DNA from: Gudongella sp034004165
GTDB taxonomy: Bacteria > Bacillota > Clostridia > Tissierellales > Tissierellaceae
Direction: 5' to 3'
Assembly: GCA_034004165.1 (NCBI GenBank)
Contig: JAVEXI010000004.1
Span: 1 to 64,000 of the forward strand
DNA: 64,000 nt
The notes under the pieces are model-generated. The model made no database searches, had not been told where the DNA came from, and saw nothing but the letters and a program-made list of their open reading frames with translations. The position numbers and the translations under genes are program-made. This document shows, piece after piece, positions 26,748 through 35,580 of this stretch; position 1 is the stretch's first letter; every line of letters starts with the position of its first letter.

Positions 26748-27983
26748 ATGAATTATTACCGTAAAAATTCCTACTTCTTCTTATCAAAATTAAGATATGA
26801 CGATATGGAACCTATTGATGAAAGTGAAATTAAGAATTACGATGGTATAATATACCTCCTTAAGCAATCTGATCCGATGACTTCACGTAGGGGATTTAAG
26901 CTTATGAGCGTAAATCAGATTGAAAGTAAAAATGAAGATATCTCAATTATAGAAAATCAGAAAGAAGTAGAAGGCTACCCTGAATGGATTTATGACAAAA
27001 TTTCTAAAGGATTGGTTAAAGTAATCAATACAGACTATCCAGAGTGGGAAGCTGAGCTAACTACACTGCCAATACGCTGGAATGTAAACATTTTTGCACT
27101 TGGAGATGTTGGCAGTACTTTGGCTATCGGCCTCCGCCTACTAGGTAAAAACATTAATTTGATTGGCATTTATGACAGAAACCAAAATAGGCTGAAGAGA
27201 TGGGAACATGAACTAGGCCAAATACGAAAACCCTTTGATGAAAGAGCTTTTGCGCCTATAAAAGTTATTGAAAAGGAGGAATTGTTCAACTGTGATATGT
27301 TCATATTTTGCGCGTCTTCAGGAATTCCACCAGTTGGTTCAGGAGTGTCTGACGTCAGGATGGCACAGTTTGAAAAGAACAGACAAATTATTTCAGAATA
27401 CGCAAAAATAGCCCGGAATATGAATTTCAAAGGGTATTTTTCAGTAGTTAGCGATCCAATAGATCCACTCTGTAAATCAGTGTTTTTAGAAAGCAACAAA
27501 AATGAAGAAGGAAAATTTGACTTTCAGGGACTTGCTTCTAACAAAATAATTGGCTTTGGTCTGGGAGTTATGAATGCACGAGCAGCTTTCTATTCTGAAC
27601 AATCTCCAGAGTTATCTCACTATATCGACGAAGGAACAGTATTTGGACCTCATGGCAACGGGCTAATTGTCGCAGACAGCATAAATAATTACAACCATGA
27701 AAAATCTTTGATACTAACAGAAAACACAGTGAATGCAAACTTGAAAATCCGTGAATTTGGCTTTAAACCATACATAGCACCAAGTTTATCATCTGGCAGT
27801 CTTTCAATCATCTCAGCTATCGAAGGCGATTATTTTTATGGTTCATCTCTTATGGGGGAAGCTTATATGGGTTCCAAGGTAAGACTTACTGACTCAGGGC
27901 TTGAAGTAACTCAATACAATCTGCATCCCCTGCTTAAACAAAGGCTTGAAAATACATATAATGATTTAAGGAGCATAATATGA
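26748..27983 (+). CDS. Lactate/malate-dehydrogenase-like protein with N-terminal extension
   Basis: 411 residues. After about 110 residues of unassigned N terminus comes an LDH/MDH fold: Rossmann motif ALGDVGSTLAIGLRLLG, IYDRNQNRL, FCASSGIPPVGSGVSD, VVSDPIDPL (family NPxD), GFGLGVMNARAAF and GPHGNGLIV with the catalytic His. The family LDxxR motif reads VMNAR, so the Asp that pairs with the His is missing while the Arg remains. An atypical NAD(P)-dependent dehydrogenase or a non-catalytic relative; the substrate is unknown. It begins 4 nt after the giant gene and overlaps the next gene by 4 nt, so it is tightly coupled to both. Confidence 0.82.
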   Translation: MNYYRKNSYFFLSKLRYDDMEPIDESEIKNYDGIIYLLKQSDPMTSRRGFKLMSVNQIESKNEDISIIENQKEVEGYPEWIYDKISKGLVKVINTDYPEWEAELTTLPIRWNVNIFALGDVGSTLAIGLRLLGKNINLIGIYDRNQNRLKRWEHELGQIRKPFDERAFAPIKVIEKEELFNCDMFIFCASSGIPPVGSGVSDVRMAQFEKNRQIISEYAKIARNMNFKGYFSVVSDPIDPLCKSVFLESNKNEEGKFDFQGLASNKIIGFGLGVMNARAAFYSEQSPELSHYIDEGTVFGPHGNGLIVADSINNYNHEKSLILTENTVNANLKIREFGFKPYIAPSLSSGSLSIISAIEGDYFYGSSLMGEAYMGSKVRLTDSGLEVTQYNLHPLLKQRLENTYNDLRSII

Positions 27984-29020
27984 GACAATTTACGGTAATA
28001 CTTCCTTCAGAACCTAGCAAAATGTTAAGTGCTATGATAGAAAAGGCTTCTGGTGGCAATGAGTATCGAGTTATAACCTCCTCTGCGGATTTGCCTAATT
28101 TGAAAAATAATAACATTCTCTTTGCAATAGAATTAAACCAGATTGGCATAAATCCGGGGATTAATGAAATACTTCAGGCTCTTTGGGAAAAGGACAGTGA
28201 TTCTTTAATTAATAGTCGGGGTGGTATTCTCATTCACAGCAATTGGAATTCGTTCACGAAAACAGCTGCTCAGGATATTATTTACCTTGCCAATAAAATG
28301 GGTTGCCTTTTCCCTGGAAGGCCTACAATAGAAGCTAATACAAACCTGGACAACTTTATACCGATGCAAAAAATTTACAATATGGAACTTGAAGATATAT
28401 GCCTTATGAAAAGTGAAGAACTTGGGAGGCGATTGCTGTCAACGCAGGAGTACTATCGAAACAGGAGTATTGCTGTACTGCATTCTTCAAATAAAGGAAC
28501 TTCGAATACACTTGCTCTATGGGATATGGTAAAGAGAAATCTTGATGATGTAGAAATAAATGAAATATATCTGGGGAACGGAAATATTACTGACTGCAGA
28601 GGTTGTAGCTATAAGACATGTAAGTTTTTTGGGAAACAGTCTAAGTGCTTTTATGGTGGTATAGTTGTAGAAGAAGTGTACCCAGCTATCAGCAACGCAT
28701 CAACGCTATTACTGCTTTGCCCAAATTACAATGATATGCTTCCCGCTAATATTGTGGCCGCAATAAACAGACTTACTGCTTTGTTTAGAAAAACAAAGTT
28801 TTACGATAAAAGAATTATGTCAATCATCGTCTCAGGTTATTCTGGCGGTGATGCACTTGCTAAACAATTAATTAGCAGCTTAAATATGAACAAAACTTTT
28901 GAACTCCCTCCAGATTTTTCACTTCAGGTGACAGCAAATGATCAGGGGGCTGTATTAAAGCTAAATGACATAGATACGATTGCTTCTCAATTTGCTAAAC
29001 ACATAATGCATTCAATATAA
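27980..29020 (+). CDS. Flavodoxin-fold NAD(P)H-dependent FMN reductase-like protein
   Basis: 346 residues. The first 160 residues are unassigned alpha/beta sequence. The second half is an FMN_red/flavodoxin-like fold: SIAVLHSSNKGTSNTLAL (FMN phosphate loop, about 162-180), then LLLLCPNYNDMLPANIVAAINRL. A four-cysteine cluster C-x2-C-x4-C-x8-C follows the first strand-helix unit (DCRGCSYKTCKFF...), as in flavoproteins of the iron-sulfur flavoprotein type, so an extra metal or FeS centre is possible. Last gene of the operon, ending at the terminator at 29021-29042. Confidence 0.8.
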   Translation: MRQFTVILPSEPSKMLSAMIEKASGGNEYRVITSSADLPNLKNNNILFAIELNQIGINPGINEILQALWEKDSDSLINSRGGILIHSNWNSFTKTAAQDIIYLANKMGCLFPGRPTIEANTNLDNFIPMQKIYNMELEDICLMKSEELGRRLLSTQEYYRNRSIAVLHSSNKGTSNTLALWDMVKRNLDDVEINEIYLGNGNITDCRGCSYKTCKFFGKQSKCFYGGIVVEEVYPAISNASTLLLLCPNYNDMLPANIVAAINRLTALFRKTKFYDKRIMSIIVSGYSGGDALAKQLISSLNMNKTFELPPDFSLQVTANDQGAVLKLNDIDTIASQFAKHIMHSI

Positions 29021-29042
29021 AAAACCGCATAAGCGGTTTTTT
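29021..29042. terminator. Bidirectional terminator between FMN-reductase-like and MATE genes
   Basis: AAAACCGC (29021-29028), loop ATAA, GCGGTTTT plus TT (29033-29042). It serves the plus-strand operon and the convergent MATE gene. Confidence 0.85.
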
Positions 29043-30408
29043 ATTTTATAGAAATATATTTCCATCTGTTAGTGTTAAACCTAAGAGTAATAAACGCCCA
29101 TCTGACGAATTGATCTACGAACACAGCCATCCACGCTCCCAGAAGGCCATATCCAAGCTCAATTACGAATAGCCATGCCAACACTATCCTTACTCCAATA
29201 GTCCCCGCAAAAGTCGCTATAAGAGTCCACACGGTGTCTCCAGCCCCTCTTAGTCCTCCGGCTACAATCAACTGAGAGCCCTGGAAAGGCATTATGAATG
29301 CCATTAGTTTAAGAACCTTAGCTGCTTCATTAATAACTTCGGCACTGTCAGTGTACATCATCGCAACATAAGGTCCAAGGAAAAAGAACAGCAAACCCAT
29401 AGCAGCTGAAATGACAGCCCCTATCCTCCTATTTTCTCTTATATACAATTCTGCAAGTTCAGGTTCCTGCGCTCCTAAGCTTCTACCCGTTAGAGTAGAG
29501 GCTGCCGTACCAAACGCTTGCCCCGGAGTGAATGATAAAGTCATTATTCCAATGCAAATTTGGTGAGTAGCATAGGCTATTGTCCCAAGAGAAGCTACCA
29601 TTCTGGTAAATATCAAAATACCTCCTCTGAATGCAATTTGTTCAAGTGATGCTGGAACTCCAATTTTTACCAAGTTATATATAGTATCTCCATCAACAGA
29701 AAATCTATGTTTCAAATTCAACTTAATTACGCCTTTACTCTTTGACAGGTATCTTAACAACATCACGCTGGCAACAACTTGTGATAATGCTGTTGATATT
29801 CCTGCTCCTGTGACACCTAAGGCTGGAAATCCCAATAACCCAAATATTAATATCGCATTCCCAAAGACATTAAATAAATTGACTATGACATTTATTTTCA
29901 TCGGCGCCCTGGTATCACCTGCACCCCTTAGAGAAGCAAACAGCGAAAAGTTAAAGCCTTGAAAAATAAAACCTAGTATTACAACCCTGAAGTATCCCAT
30001 CCCAATTGATATTGTATCATTGCCTGCACCAAGAGACTGCATTACCCAAAGGCTCTTAAATAAGCCCAGATACAGAACCGGCAGTACGATAAAAACTTGA
30101 GTTAACAAAATAGTGTGTTTGACTACTGTCTCAATCCTATCGTCCTTTCCAGCACCAATATATCTTGCTACCATGGCTGTTGCTCCTACATTGAGAGCCT
30201 GCACCAGAGATAGGCCGACAAACACTAACTGATTAGTTATACCAACAGCTGCAATTGAAGCAGTAGTAAGGTCAGTAGAACCTGACCTTCCGAGCATTAT
30301 CATATCTACCATACCAAACAAAGTTCCCAGCAATAATTCTACAAGAACTGGGCTGGCTATGTGATAAATATTTTTCCTGACACTTTTTTTATCTATTGCT
30401 GATTCCAC
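29041..30408 (-). CDS. MATE-family multidrug/cation antiporter
   Basis: Twelve-helix membrane exporter of the MATE family (NorM/DinF relatives), which expels drugs using Na+ or H+ gradients. 455 residues in two homologous six-helix halves. MATE features visible: PVLVELLLGTLFGMVDMIMLG at the start of half one, SLRGAGDTRAPM between halves and GGLRGAGDTVWTL in half two. GTG start at 30408 with AAGGTGAT upstream. Alone in its transcript. The substrate cannot be predicted. Confidence 0.93.
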   Translation of the reverse strand: MESAIDKKSVRKNIYHIASPVLVELLLGTLFGMVDMIMLGRSGSTDLTTASIAAVGITNQLVFVGLSLVQALNVGATAMVARYIGAGKDDRIETVVKHTILLTQVFIVLPVLYLGLFKSLWVMQSLGAGNDTISIGMGYFRVVILGFIFQGFNFSLFASLRGAGDTRAPMKINVIVNLFNVFGNAILIFGLLGFPALGVTGAGISTALSQVVASVMLLRYLSKSKGVIKLNLKHRFSVDGDTIYNLVKIGVPASLEQIAFRGGILIFTRMVASLGTIAYATHQICIGIMTLSFTPGQAFGTAASTLTGRSLGAQEPELAELYIRENRRIGAVISAAMGLLFFFLGPYVAMMYTDSAEVINEAAKVLKLMAFIMPFQGSQLIVAGGLRGAGDTVWTLIATFAGTIGVRIVLAWLFVIELGYGLLGAWMAVFVDQFVRWAFITLRFNTNRWKYISIK

Positions 30409-30440
30409 CAGATCACCTTCTATTTAAGTAAGACACACAA

Positions 30441-30483
30441 AAACATCAATGACCATCCACAAACGGGACGGTCATTGATGTTT
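30441..30483 (-). terminator. Terminator of phosphoglucomutase gene
   Basis: A 14-bp perfect stem, AAACATCAATGACC (30441-30454) with its complement (30470-30483). The minus-strand RNA continues into a short T run. It lies 11 nt after the stop. Confidence 0.85.
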
Positions 30484-30494
30484 AAACTTCTACA

Positions 30495-32183
30495 TTATTC
30501 GACTGACTCCATTCTGTGTCTAACGACTTTTTCAATAAGTTCTACTTTGTATTCCGAATCTTCCCATGTTTTACCCTTTGAATAAATATATAGTTTTATT
30601 TTTGGTTCTGTACCCGATGGCCTTATTGCATACCAAGATCCATCATCCATATAGTATTTGAGTACATTAGATTTCCCTGCATCTGTTTCATCGCTAAGAT
30701 AATCTACAGTCTTAAAAAGCATCATTTCGCCTATCGATTCCACCGGCATATGTCTTATGTCATCCATCATCCTCTTTATTCTGTGCTGCCCCTCAGCTCC
30801 TTCTAAGACGATTGAAATCAATTTTTCATTATAGTAGCCAAATTCTTTGAAAACATTGTCAAGAACATCGACCAGTGTTAAACCTCTTTTTTTATAGTAT
30901 CCAGCCATCTCAGCGATTATCATTGATGATACTACAGCATCCTTATCTCTTACGAGGTCGCCGTAAACGTAGCCTATACTTTCCTCGTAACCAAACACGA
31001 ACTTAAAGGATTCAGTAATATCCCATTCGTTAGCCAACGCACAAATATGTTTAAACCCAGTTAGAGTTTCAAACGTCGTTACTCCATATTTTTTGGCAAT
31101 TGCTTTTCCCAGATCTCCTGTTACGATACTCTTAACTACAGCTGCATTTGTAGGCAAGTCCCCTTTTTCAGCCCTTTGAGATAATATATAATAAATCATC
31201 AGAGCACCTGTCTGATTCCCGTTCAAATAGGTAAAGTCGCCTTTGTCATTTAAAACTCCTATTGCAACACGATCGCAGTCGGGGTCTGTAGCCAGCAGCA
31301 AATCAGCTTTTTTAGATAGCCCCAGTTCTCTTGCGTACTTAAATGCCTTTGTATCTTCTGGATTTGGATATCCAACAGTTGCAAAAGTCCAATCTGGTAA
31401 TTCTTGTTCTGGGACTACTATAACATTTGAAAAACCACGGTCTTTTAATATTCTTCTGACTGGTATGTTCCCAGTACCATTTAATGGAGTATAGACAATT
31501 TTAATATCTTTGTCGATGTCTTCATTAATTGACATTTTTAATAGTTCTTCATTATATTCATCATCAATTTCAGTACTCAGCACTTGTATTAAGCCTTTAT
31601 TCAAAGCTTCTTTCTCATCCATTAATTTAATATCTCTAAAATGAGGAATCGATGCTATTTCTTCAAGTATTTCATCTGCTAAATCATCTAGAATCTGACT
31701 ACCCTCTTCCCAGTATACTTTATAACCGTTATATTCTTTTGGATTATGACTTGCAGTAACAACAATGCCCGATATGGCATTTAATTTTCTCACAGTGTAG
31801 GACAGTAAAGGAGTAGCTCGTATATCATCAAACAAATACACTTTTATTCCATTAGCGGCAAGTACTCTTGCAGCAATACTAGCGAATTCATCTGAAAATT
31901 GCCTAACGTCATACGCTATGGCAACTCCCCTTTTCATTGCTTCTTTGCCATGCTTAATTATTGTTTGTGCAAGTCCCTGGGTTGCCAGGCTAACAGTGTA
32001 AGTATTCATTCTATTTGTGCCCGCACCAATTTTCCCTCTTAAGCCAGCAGTCCCAAATTCCAGGTCTTGATAAAACCTATCTTTTATCTCTTCTTCATCT
32101 CTTATTTCCCTCAGCTCACTTTTGGTAGCTTCATCGAAGTATGGGTCATCAAGCCAAGACTGATACTTCTCTTTGTAATCCAT
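30495..32183 (-). CDS. pgcA: Phosphoglucomutase / phosphomannomutase
   Basis: Alpha-D-phosphohexomutase, 562 residues, interconverting glucose 1- and 6-phosphate (or mannose phosphates) for cell-wall and glycolipid precursors. Catalytic phosphoserine loop VTASHNPKEYNGYKVYW (about 143-159), metal loop ATDPDCDRVAIG (about 300), sugar loop GYEESIGY and phosphate loop RPSGTEPKIKLY near the C terminus. This is the PgcA type of Gram-positives. Single gene with its own terminator; the gamma-carbonic-anhydrase gene lies 65 nt upstream. Confidence 0.94.
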   Translation of the reverse strand: MDYKEKYQSWLDDPYFDEATKSELREIRDEEEIKDRFYQDLEFGTAGLRGKIGAGTNRMNTYTVSLATQGLAQTIIKHGKEAMKRGVAIAYDVRQFSDEFASIAARVLAANGIKVYLFDDIRATPLLSYTVRKLNAISGIVVTASHNPKEYNGYKVYWEEGSQILDDLADEILEEIASIPHFRDIKLMDEKEALNKGLIQVLSTEIDDEYNEELLKMSINEDIDKDIKIVYTPLNGTGNIPVRRILKDRGFSNVIVVPEQELPDWTFATVGYPNPEDTKAFKYARELGLSKKADLLLATDPDCDRVAIGVLNDKGDFTYLNGNQTGALMIYYILSQRAEKGDLPTNAAVVKSIVTGDLGKAIAKKYGVTTFETLTGFKHICALANEWDITESFKFVFGYEESIGYVYGDLVRDKDAVVSSMIIAEMAGYYKKRGLTLVDVLDNVFKEFGYYNEKLISIVLEGAEGQHRIKRMMDDIRHMPVESIGEMMLFKTVDYLSDETDAGKSNVLKYYMDDGSWYAIRPSGTEPKIKLYIYSKGKTWEDSEYKVELIEKVVRHRMESVE

Positions 32184-32247
32184 ATCGATCCCTCCATTGA
32201 TAAAGTGCTATTTTCTTCAATTGCACATAAGTTTCTTAGTAATTAAA

Positions 32248-32751
32248 TTAATCAATATGCTTTTTCCATAGTTCATTGTATCTTATGGCATTATTTCGTA
32301 TAGCTTCAGCTTCTTCTTCAGTTACCTGTCTGACTACTTTGCCTGGAATTCCAAGGACCATTGAATTGTCAGGGATTATCTTGCCCTCGGTTACTACTGT
32401 CCCGGCACCGATAATGCACTTATCCCCAATGACCGCGCCATTCAGTATTGTGGAACCCATCCCTATTAAGGTATTATTACCTATCGTGCAACCATGAATT
32501 ATTGCATTATGCCCAACAACAGTATAATCGCCAATTTTCGTAGGAATATAAGTTTCAGTGTGGACAGTGGCATTATCCTGTATATTTGAAAATTTTCCAA
32601 TTTTAATATCTTCAATATCTCCTCTTAGTACAGCTCCATACCAAATACTGGTGCCTTCTCCAATAGTAACATCACCCATTACATCCGCACTTTCTGCTAC
32701 AAACGCATCTTTGTGTATGACAGGTTCAATACCTTTCAATTTTTTAATCAT
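32248..32751 (-). CDS. Gamma-class carbonic anhydrase family protein
   Basis: 167-residue left-handed beta-helix protein with hexapeptide repeats (VMGDVTIGEGTSIWYG, NTLIGMGSTILNGAVIG). The three metal-binding histidines of the gamma carbonic anhydrases are placed as expected (TVHTETY, VGHNAIIHG). Many bacterial members (YrdA/PaaY type) have weak or unknown activity, so the exact reaction is uncertain. Followed on the same strand by small unrelated genes. Confidence 0.93.
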   Translation of the reverse strand: MIKKLKGIEPVIHKDAFVAESADVMGDVTIGEGTSIWYGAVLRGDIEDIKIGKFSNIQDNATVHTETYIPTKIGDYTVVGHNAIIHGCTIGNNTLIGMGSTILNGAVIGDKCIIGAGTVVTEGKIIPDNSMVLGIPGKVVRQVTEEEAEAIRNNAIRYNELWKKHID

Positions 32752-32820
32752 TTCAACACTCCTTTAAATATTAATGTCTTCTCCAAAGAATGACCCCCAG
32801 TATTTAAACCAGGGGATTTC

Positions 32821-33228
32821 CTATTCAAACCTTTTTGCCTTTGCCAGTAATTCGATATCGATATCCCAGTCTTTATACCCATCTACCAAAATATTGTAAT
32901 AACTTTCTGGTGGTGACTGTTCTTTTTTGTCCACCATGGAATATGCAAAGGCATCATAAAGATTTCCTTTTTCATCTTCCAGCTCAACTAGGATTCGCTC
33001 ATATAAATCGGGGTGTCCTTCCAAAGCATCTAGCTTCTCAAGATCTTGTTTTGATATTAAGTACAAAGCTCCTACAACGCTGTCTCCCTCACTGGGAATT
33101 ATATCAGCCAGTTCATTGAAAGATAGCTTATACCCATCTAAAATTACTTTCTTGAGAGGTATCGCATTTGGACATCTGCCAGCCATGTAAACTTTGCTAA
33201 GGTTACTTGCGTATGCAAAGTACAGCAT
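32821..33228 (-). CDS. Gamma-glutamylcyclotransferase-like protein
   Basis: 135 residues. AIG2/GGCT fold: the N-terminal FAYASNL motif (family YGSNL), followed by CPNAIPLKKVILDGYKLSF and VVGALYLISKQDLEKLDALEG, with the catalytic-type Glu in DALEG. Family members form 5-oxoproline from gamma-glutamyl peptides, but many bacterial ones are uncharacterised. Single gene; the start is preceded by AGGAGGTG. Confidence 0.85.
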   Translation of the reverse strand: MLYFAYASNLSKVYMAGRCPNAIPLKKVILDGYKLSFNELADIIPSEGDSVVGALYLISKQDLEKLDALEGHPDLYERILVELEDEKGNLYDAFAYSMVDKKEQSPPESYYNILVDGYKDWDIDIELLAKAKRFE

Positions 33229-33308
33229 TTAAACACCTCCTTGCATTTCTTAGCTATTTATTACCCATCAATAGCTTTACCTATTCTAATTAATTCAAGA
33301 TAGATGAT

Positions 33309-33533
33309 TTACTCTATTTCTATATCATTTAACAAATTCTTCAGAGCCTTCAGTTCTTCGGAATTTAACGTTATTCCCTTGCCCATTTTGTTATGTTCAG
33401 GATCCCACTCTCTAATATCGTATTTAGCTGGATAATCATTCCATGATACCTTGTTGAATTCTTTTGTCCATCCTCTTGATGACTCACTTAAAACCCCAAA
33501 TTTTTCTGTAATTTCAAATTTAAAATCAGCCAT
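33309..33533 (-). CDS. YdbC-like PC4-fold single-strand DNA-binding protein
   Basis: 74 residues with the small PC4/YdbC family pattern: FEITEKFGVLSESSRGWTKEFNKVSWN followed by YDIREWDPEHNKMGKGITLNSEELKAL. Lactococcal YdbC binds single-stranded nucleic acid and resembles the eukaryotic coactivator PC4. Its role in bacteria is not settled. GGAGG lies just upstream of the ATG. Confidence 0.85.
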   Translation of the reverse strand: MADFKFEITEKFGVLSESSRGWTKEFNKVSWNDYPAKYDIREWDPEHNKMGKGITLNSEELKALKNLLNDIEIE

Positions 33534-33677
33534 TACAATTCCTCCAAACTTATGTTAGTTTTATGTCTACCTTTAAAATTATAGACCCTTACGTAGAGAA
33601 AATCAAATATTTAGCAGCTTTCAAAGCATTGGATTTTTTGCTATAATTTTTATATCAAAATAAATGTAGGTGGTTTT

Positions 33678-34328
33678 ATGAGTTCTCTGGTACTTAAAGC
33701 AATAGCACTTATATCAATGATAGTCGATCACTATGGAGCTGTGTTTCAACCATGGGAACTTTCATTTCGAATAGTTGGAAGATTGGCTTTTCCCATATAC
33801 TGTTTTCTTTTAGTTGAAGGCTTTTTCCATACAAAAAATATAAATAAATATGGGCTCAGACTGGCAGCGTTCTCAATTATCTCAGAAATTCCATTTGATT
33901 ATGCGTTTTTTGGTGGTTTAAACTGGTCCCACCAAAATGTTTTTTTCACTTTATTTATAGGACTTTCTGCAATGGCTATTCTTGAAGAATATAAATATAG
34001 TAAAGCTTATATAAAGGCTTTAATTATTGTTGCTACTTGTATAATTGCTGCTATTCTTAAAACAGACTATTCTTATATAGGTATTTTATATATTTTAAGT
34101 TTTTATTTCACTTATAATATGCCAAAGGTTAAAAGACTATTATTAGTTTTTGCTGTGCTTTATTTTGTAAATATGTTTAGTGGATCATTTGTTCAGCAGT
34201 ATTCTTTGCTCGCACTGATACCTTTAATGTTGTACTCAGGAGCGCCAGGTACAAAAAACAAAATTGTGCAGATTCTTTTCTATGCAGCGTACCCTCTGCA
34301 TCTGTTCTTATTTGCACTAATCAAGTAA
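33678..34328 (+). CDS. TraX-family membrane protein
   Basis: 216-residue membrane protein with about 7 hydrophobic helices. It starts with the TraX signature LKAIALISMIVDHYGAVF and contains RIVGRLAFPIYCFLLVEGFFHT and EIPFDYAFFG. F-plasmid TraX acetylates pilin; chromosomal Firmicute members have no known role. GGTGG lies upstream of the ATG. It ends one base before the convergent ThiS/MoaD-like gene. Confidence 0.88.
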   Translation: MSSLVLKAIALISMIVDHYGAVFQPWELSFRIVGRLAFPIYCFLLVEGFFHTKNINKYGLRLAAFSIISEIPFDYAFFGGLNWSHQNVFFTLFIGLSAMAILEEYKYSKAYIKALIIVATCIIAAILKTDYSYIGILYILSFYFTYNMPKVKRLLLVFAVLYFVNMFSGSFVQQYSLLALIPLMLYSGAPGTKNKIVQILFYAAYPLHLFLFALIK

Positions 34329-34553
34329 TTAACCTCCACCCAATACCTGAAGAATAAGCAAGCTATCTCCTTCTGACAGAATAGATGATCTGGATGCAAC
34401 CTTTTCATTTATTAGTACATTGAAGTTATCCTCTTCAGGATTATCCCCAAACAGTCTTAATAAGACGTTATCAACTGTTGTATTTACAGGTAAATCAATC
34501 CGGCTTGGAATTTTAACGTCCATAATCCCTATATATTTTATTGTTATTCTCAA
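34329..34553 (-). CDS. ThiS/MoaD-like small sulfur-carrier family protein
   Basis: 74 residues with a beta-grasp pattern: MRITIKYIG, VNTTVDNVLLRLFGDNPEE, FNVLINEKVASRSSILSEGDSLLILQVLGGG. The C-terminal Gly-Gly tail is that of ThiS/MoaD sulfur carriers. TTG start at 34553 with TAAAGGAG 8 nt upstream; the ATG at 34583 lies ahead of that site. No activating E1-like enzyme (ThiF/MoeB) is in the window, so its partner is unknown. Confidence 0.82.
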   Translation of the reverse strand: MRITIKYIGIMDVKIPSRIDLPVNTTVDNVLLRLFGDNPEEDNFNVLINEKVASRSSILSEGDSLLILQVLGGG

Positions 34554-34664
34554 ATTAGAATTCTCCTTTATTAAATTATACAATCAACTTCAAAATATAC
34601 TACCTAGTTACCAATACCCTAAAATATGTTATAATCTCATTATTCATAGATGGAGGTACAAAAT

Positions 34665-35546
34665 ATGAGTAAAAATAAGTTCTTTGCAATTGCCATGCTG
34701 ACAGGGGCAACCATAATGTTTGGATTGTCTTTTGTCAGTATTAAAATTTCAATGGAAGTATTTCCACCCATAAGCATGGCTTTTTACAGATTTCTAATCG
34801 CATGTTTTGTGCTGTTTCCAATGCTTAAAAAGATGAGTCCAGGTGAAACTCTGAAGAAGGAGCATGTCCCTTTACTTGCGCTAACTGGACTTCTAGGTAT
34901 TACAATTTACTTTATCTTTGAAAATAATGGGGTTTTAAGGATTACATCTAATGATGCTTCTATAATTATTGCTACTATGCCTATTGGTGCAGCAATTGCA
35001 GAACGATTTTTCTTAGGAAAGAAAATCTCAGCAGTTTCTCTTTTGGCAATTGTCGCATCTATAGTTGGGATATTCATAATAATAGGTGGAAAATTGGAAG
35101 GTGGGAGTGCTTCGGGGTACCTCTTTATGGCTGGTTCAATTGTCTCTTTTGCAATTTTTATGGTTATTACTAAACCACTATTTAAACACTACTCTGACAT
35201 CGCAGTTACTTTTTATCAAGTCGTATTTGGAACCATTGGCTTTATACCTTTCTTATGGATGGAAAAAGTCAGATGGGATTTACTTGACGGAACGATCCTA
35301 TTCCATTTTCTATTTCTAGCAATAGGATGCTCAGCTATAGCAAACTATATGTACATATTTGCACTCAACAACCTGAGTGTTGCAACAACCGCAATTTTTA
35401 TGAACCTTGTTCCAGTGTTTACTTTTATTTTTAGCTACTTTATCTTTGGTGATACTCTGTCTGTAGTACAACTAACAGGAGCTGCTATTGTAATAGCATC
35501 TGTTACAGTTGTAACTCTTCAGGACTCAAAAAAACAATTGCAATAA
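34665..35546 (+). CDS. EamA-family (DMT) exporter, copy 1
   Basis: 293-residue ten-helix membrane protein of the drug/metabolite transporter superfamily with two EamA repeats (GLSFVSIKISMEVFPP and SIVSFAIFMVITKPL). Substrates of this family range from amino acids to nucleotide sugars and are not predictable. The ATG at 34665 has GGAGG 9 nt upstream; the ATG at 34650 overlaps that site. Ends at a bidirectional terminator. Confidence 0.9.
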   Translation: MSKNKFFAIAMLTGATIMFGLSFVSIKISMEVFPPISMAFYRFLIACFVLFPMLKKMSPGETLKKEHVPLLALTGLLGITIYFIFENNGVLRITSNDASIIIATMPIGAAIAERFFLGKKISAVSLLAIVASIVGIFIIIGGKLEGGSASGYLFMAGSIVSFAIFMVITKPLFKHYSDIAVTFYQVVFGTIGFIPFLWMEKVRWDLLDGTILFHFLFLAIGCSAIANYMYIFALNNLSVATTAIFMNLVPVFTFIFSYFIFGDTLSVVQLTGAAIVIASVTVVTLQDSKKQLQ

Positions 35547-35580
35547 ATAAATAGCTCGCCCTAAGGCGAGCCTTTATTTT
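35547..35580. terminator. Bidirectional terminator after EamA copy 1
   Basis: GCTCGCC (35554-35560), CTAA loop, GGCGAGC (35565-35571), flanked by A-rich and T-rich arms that extend the stem. It serves both the EamA gene and the convergent DUF4153 gene. Confidence 0.85.
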
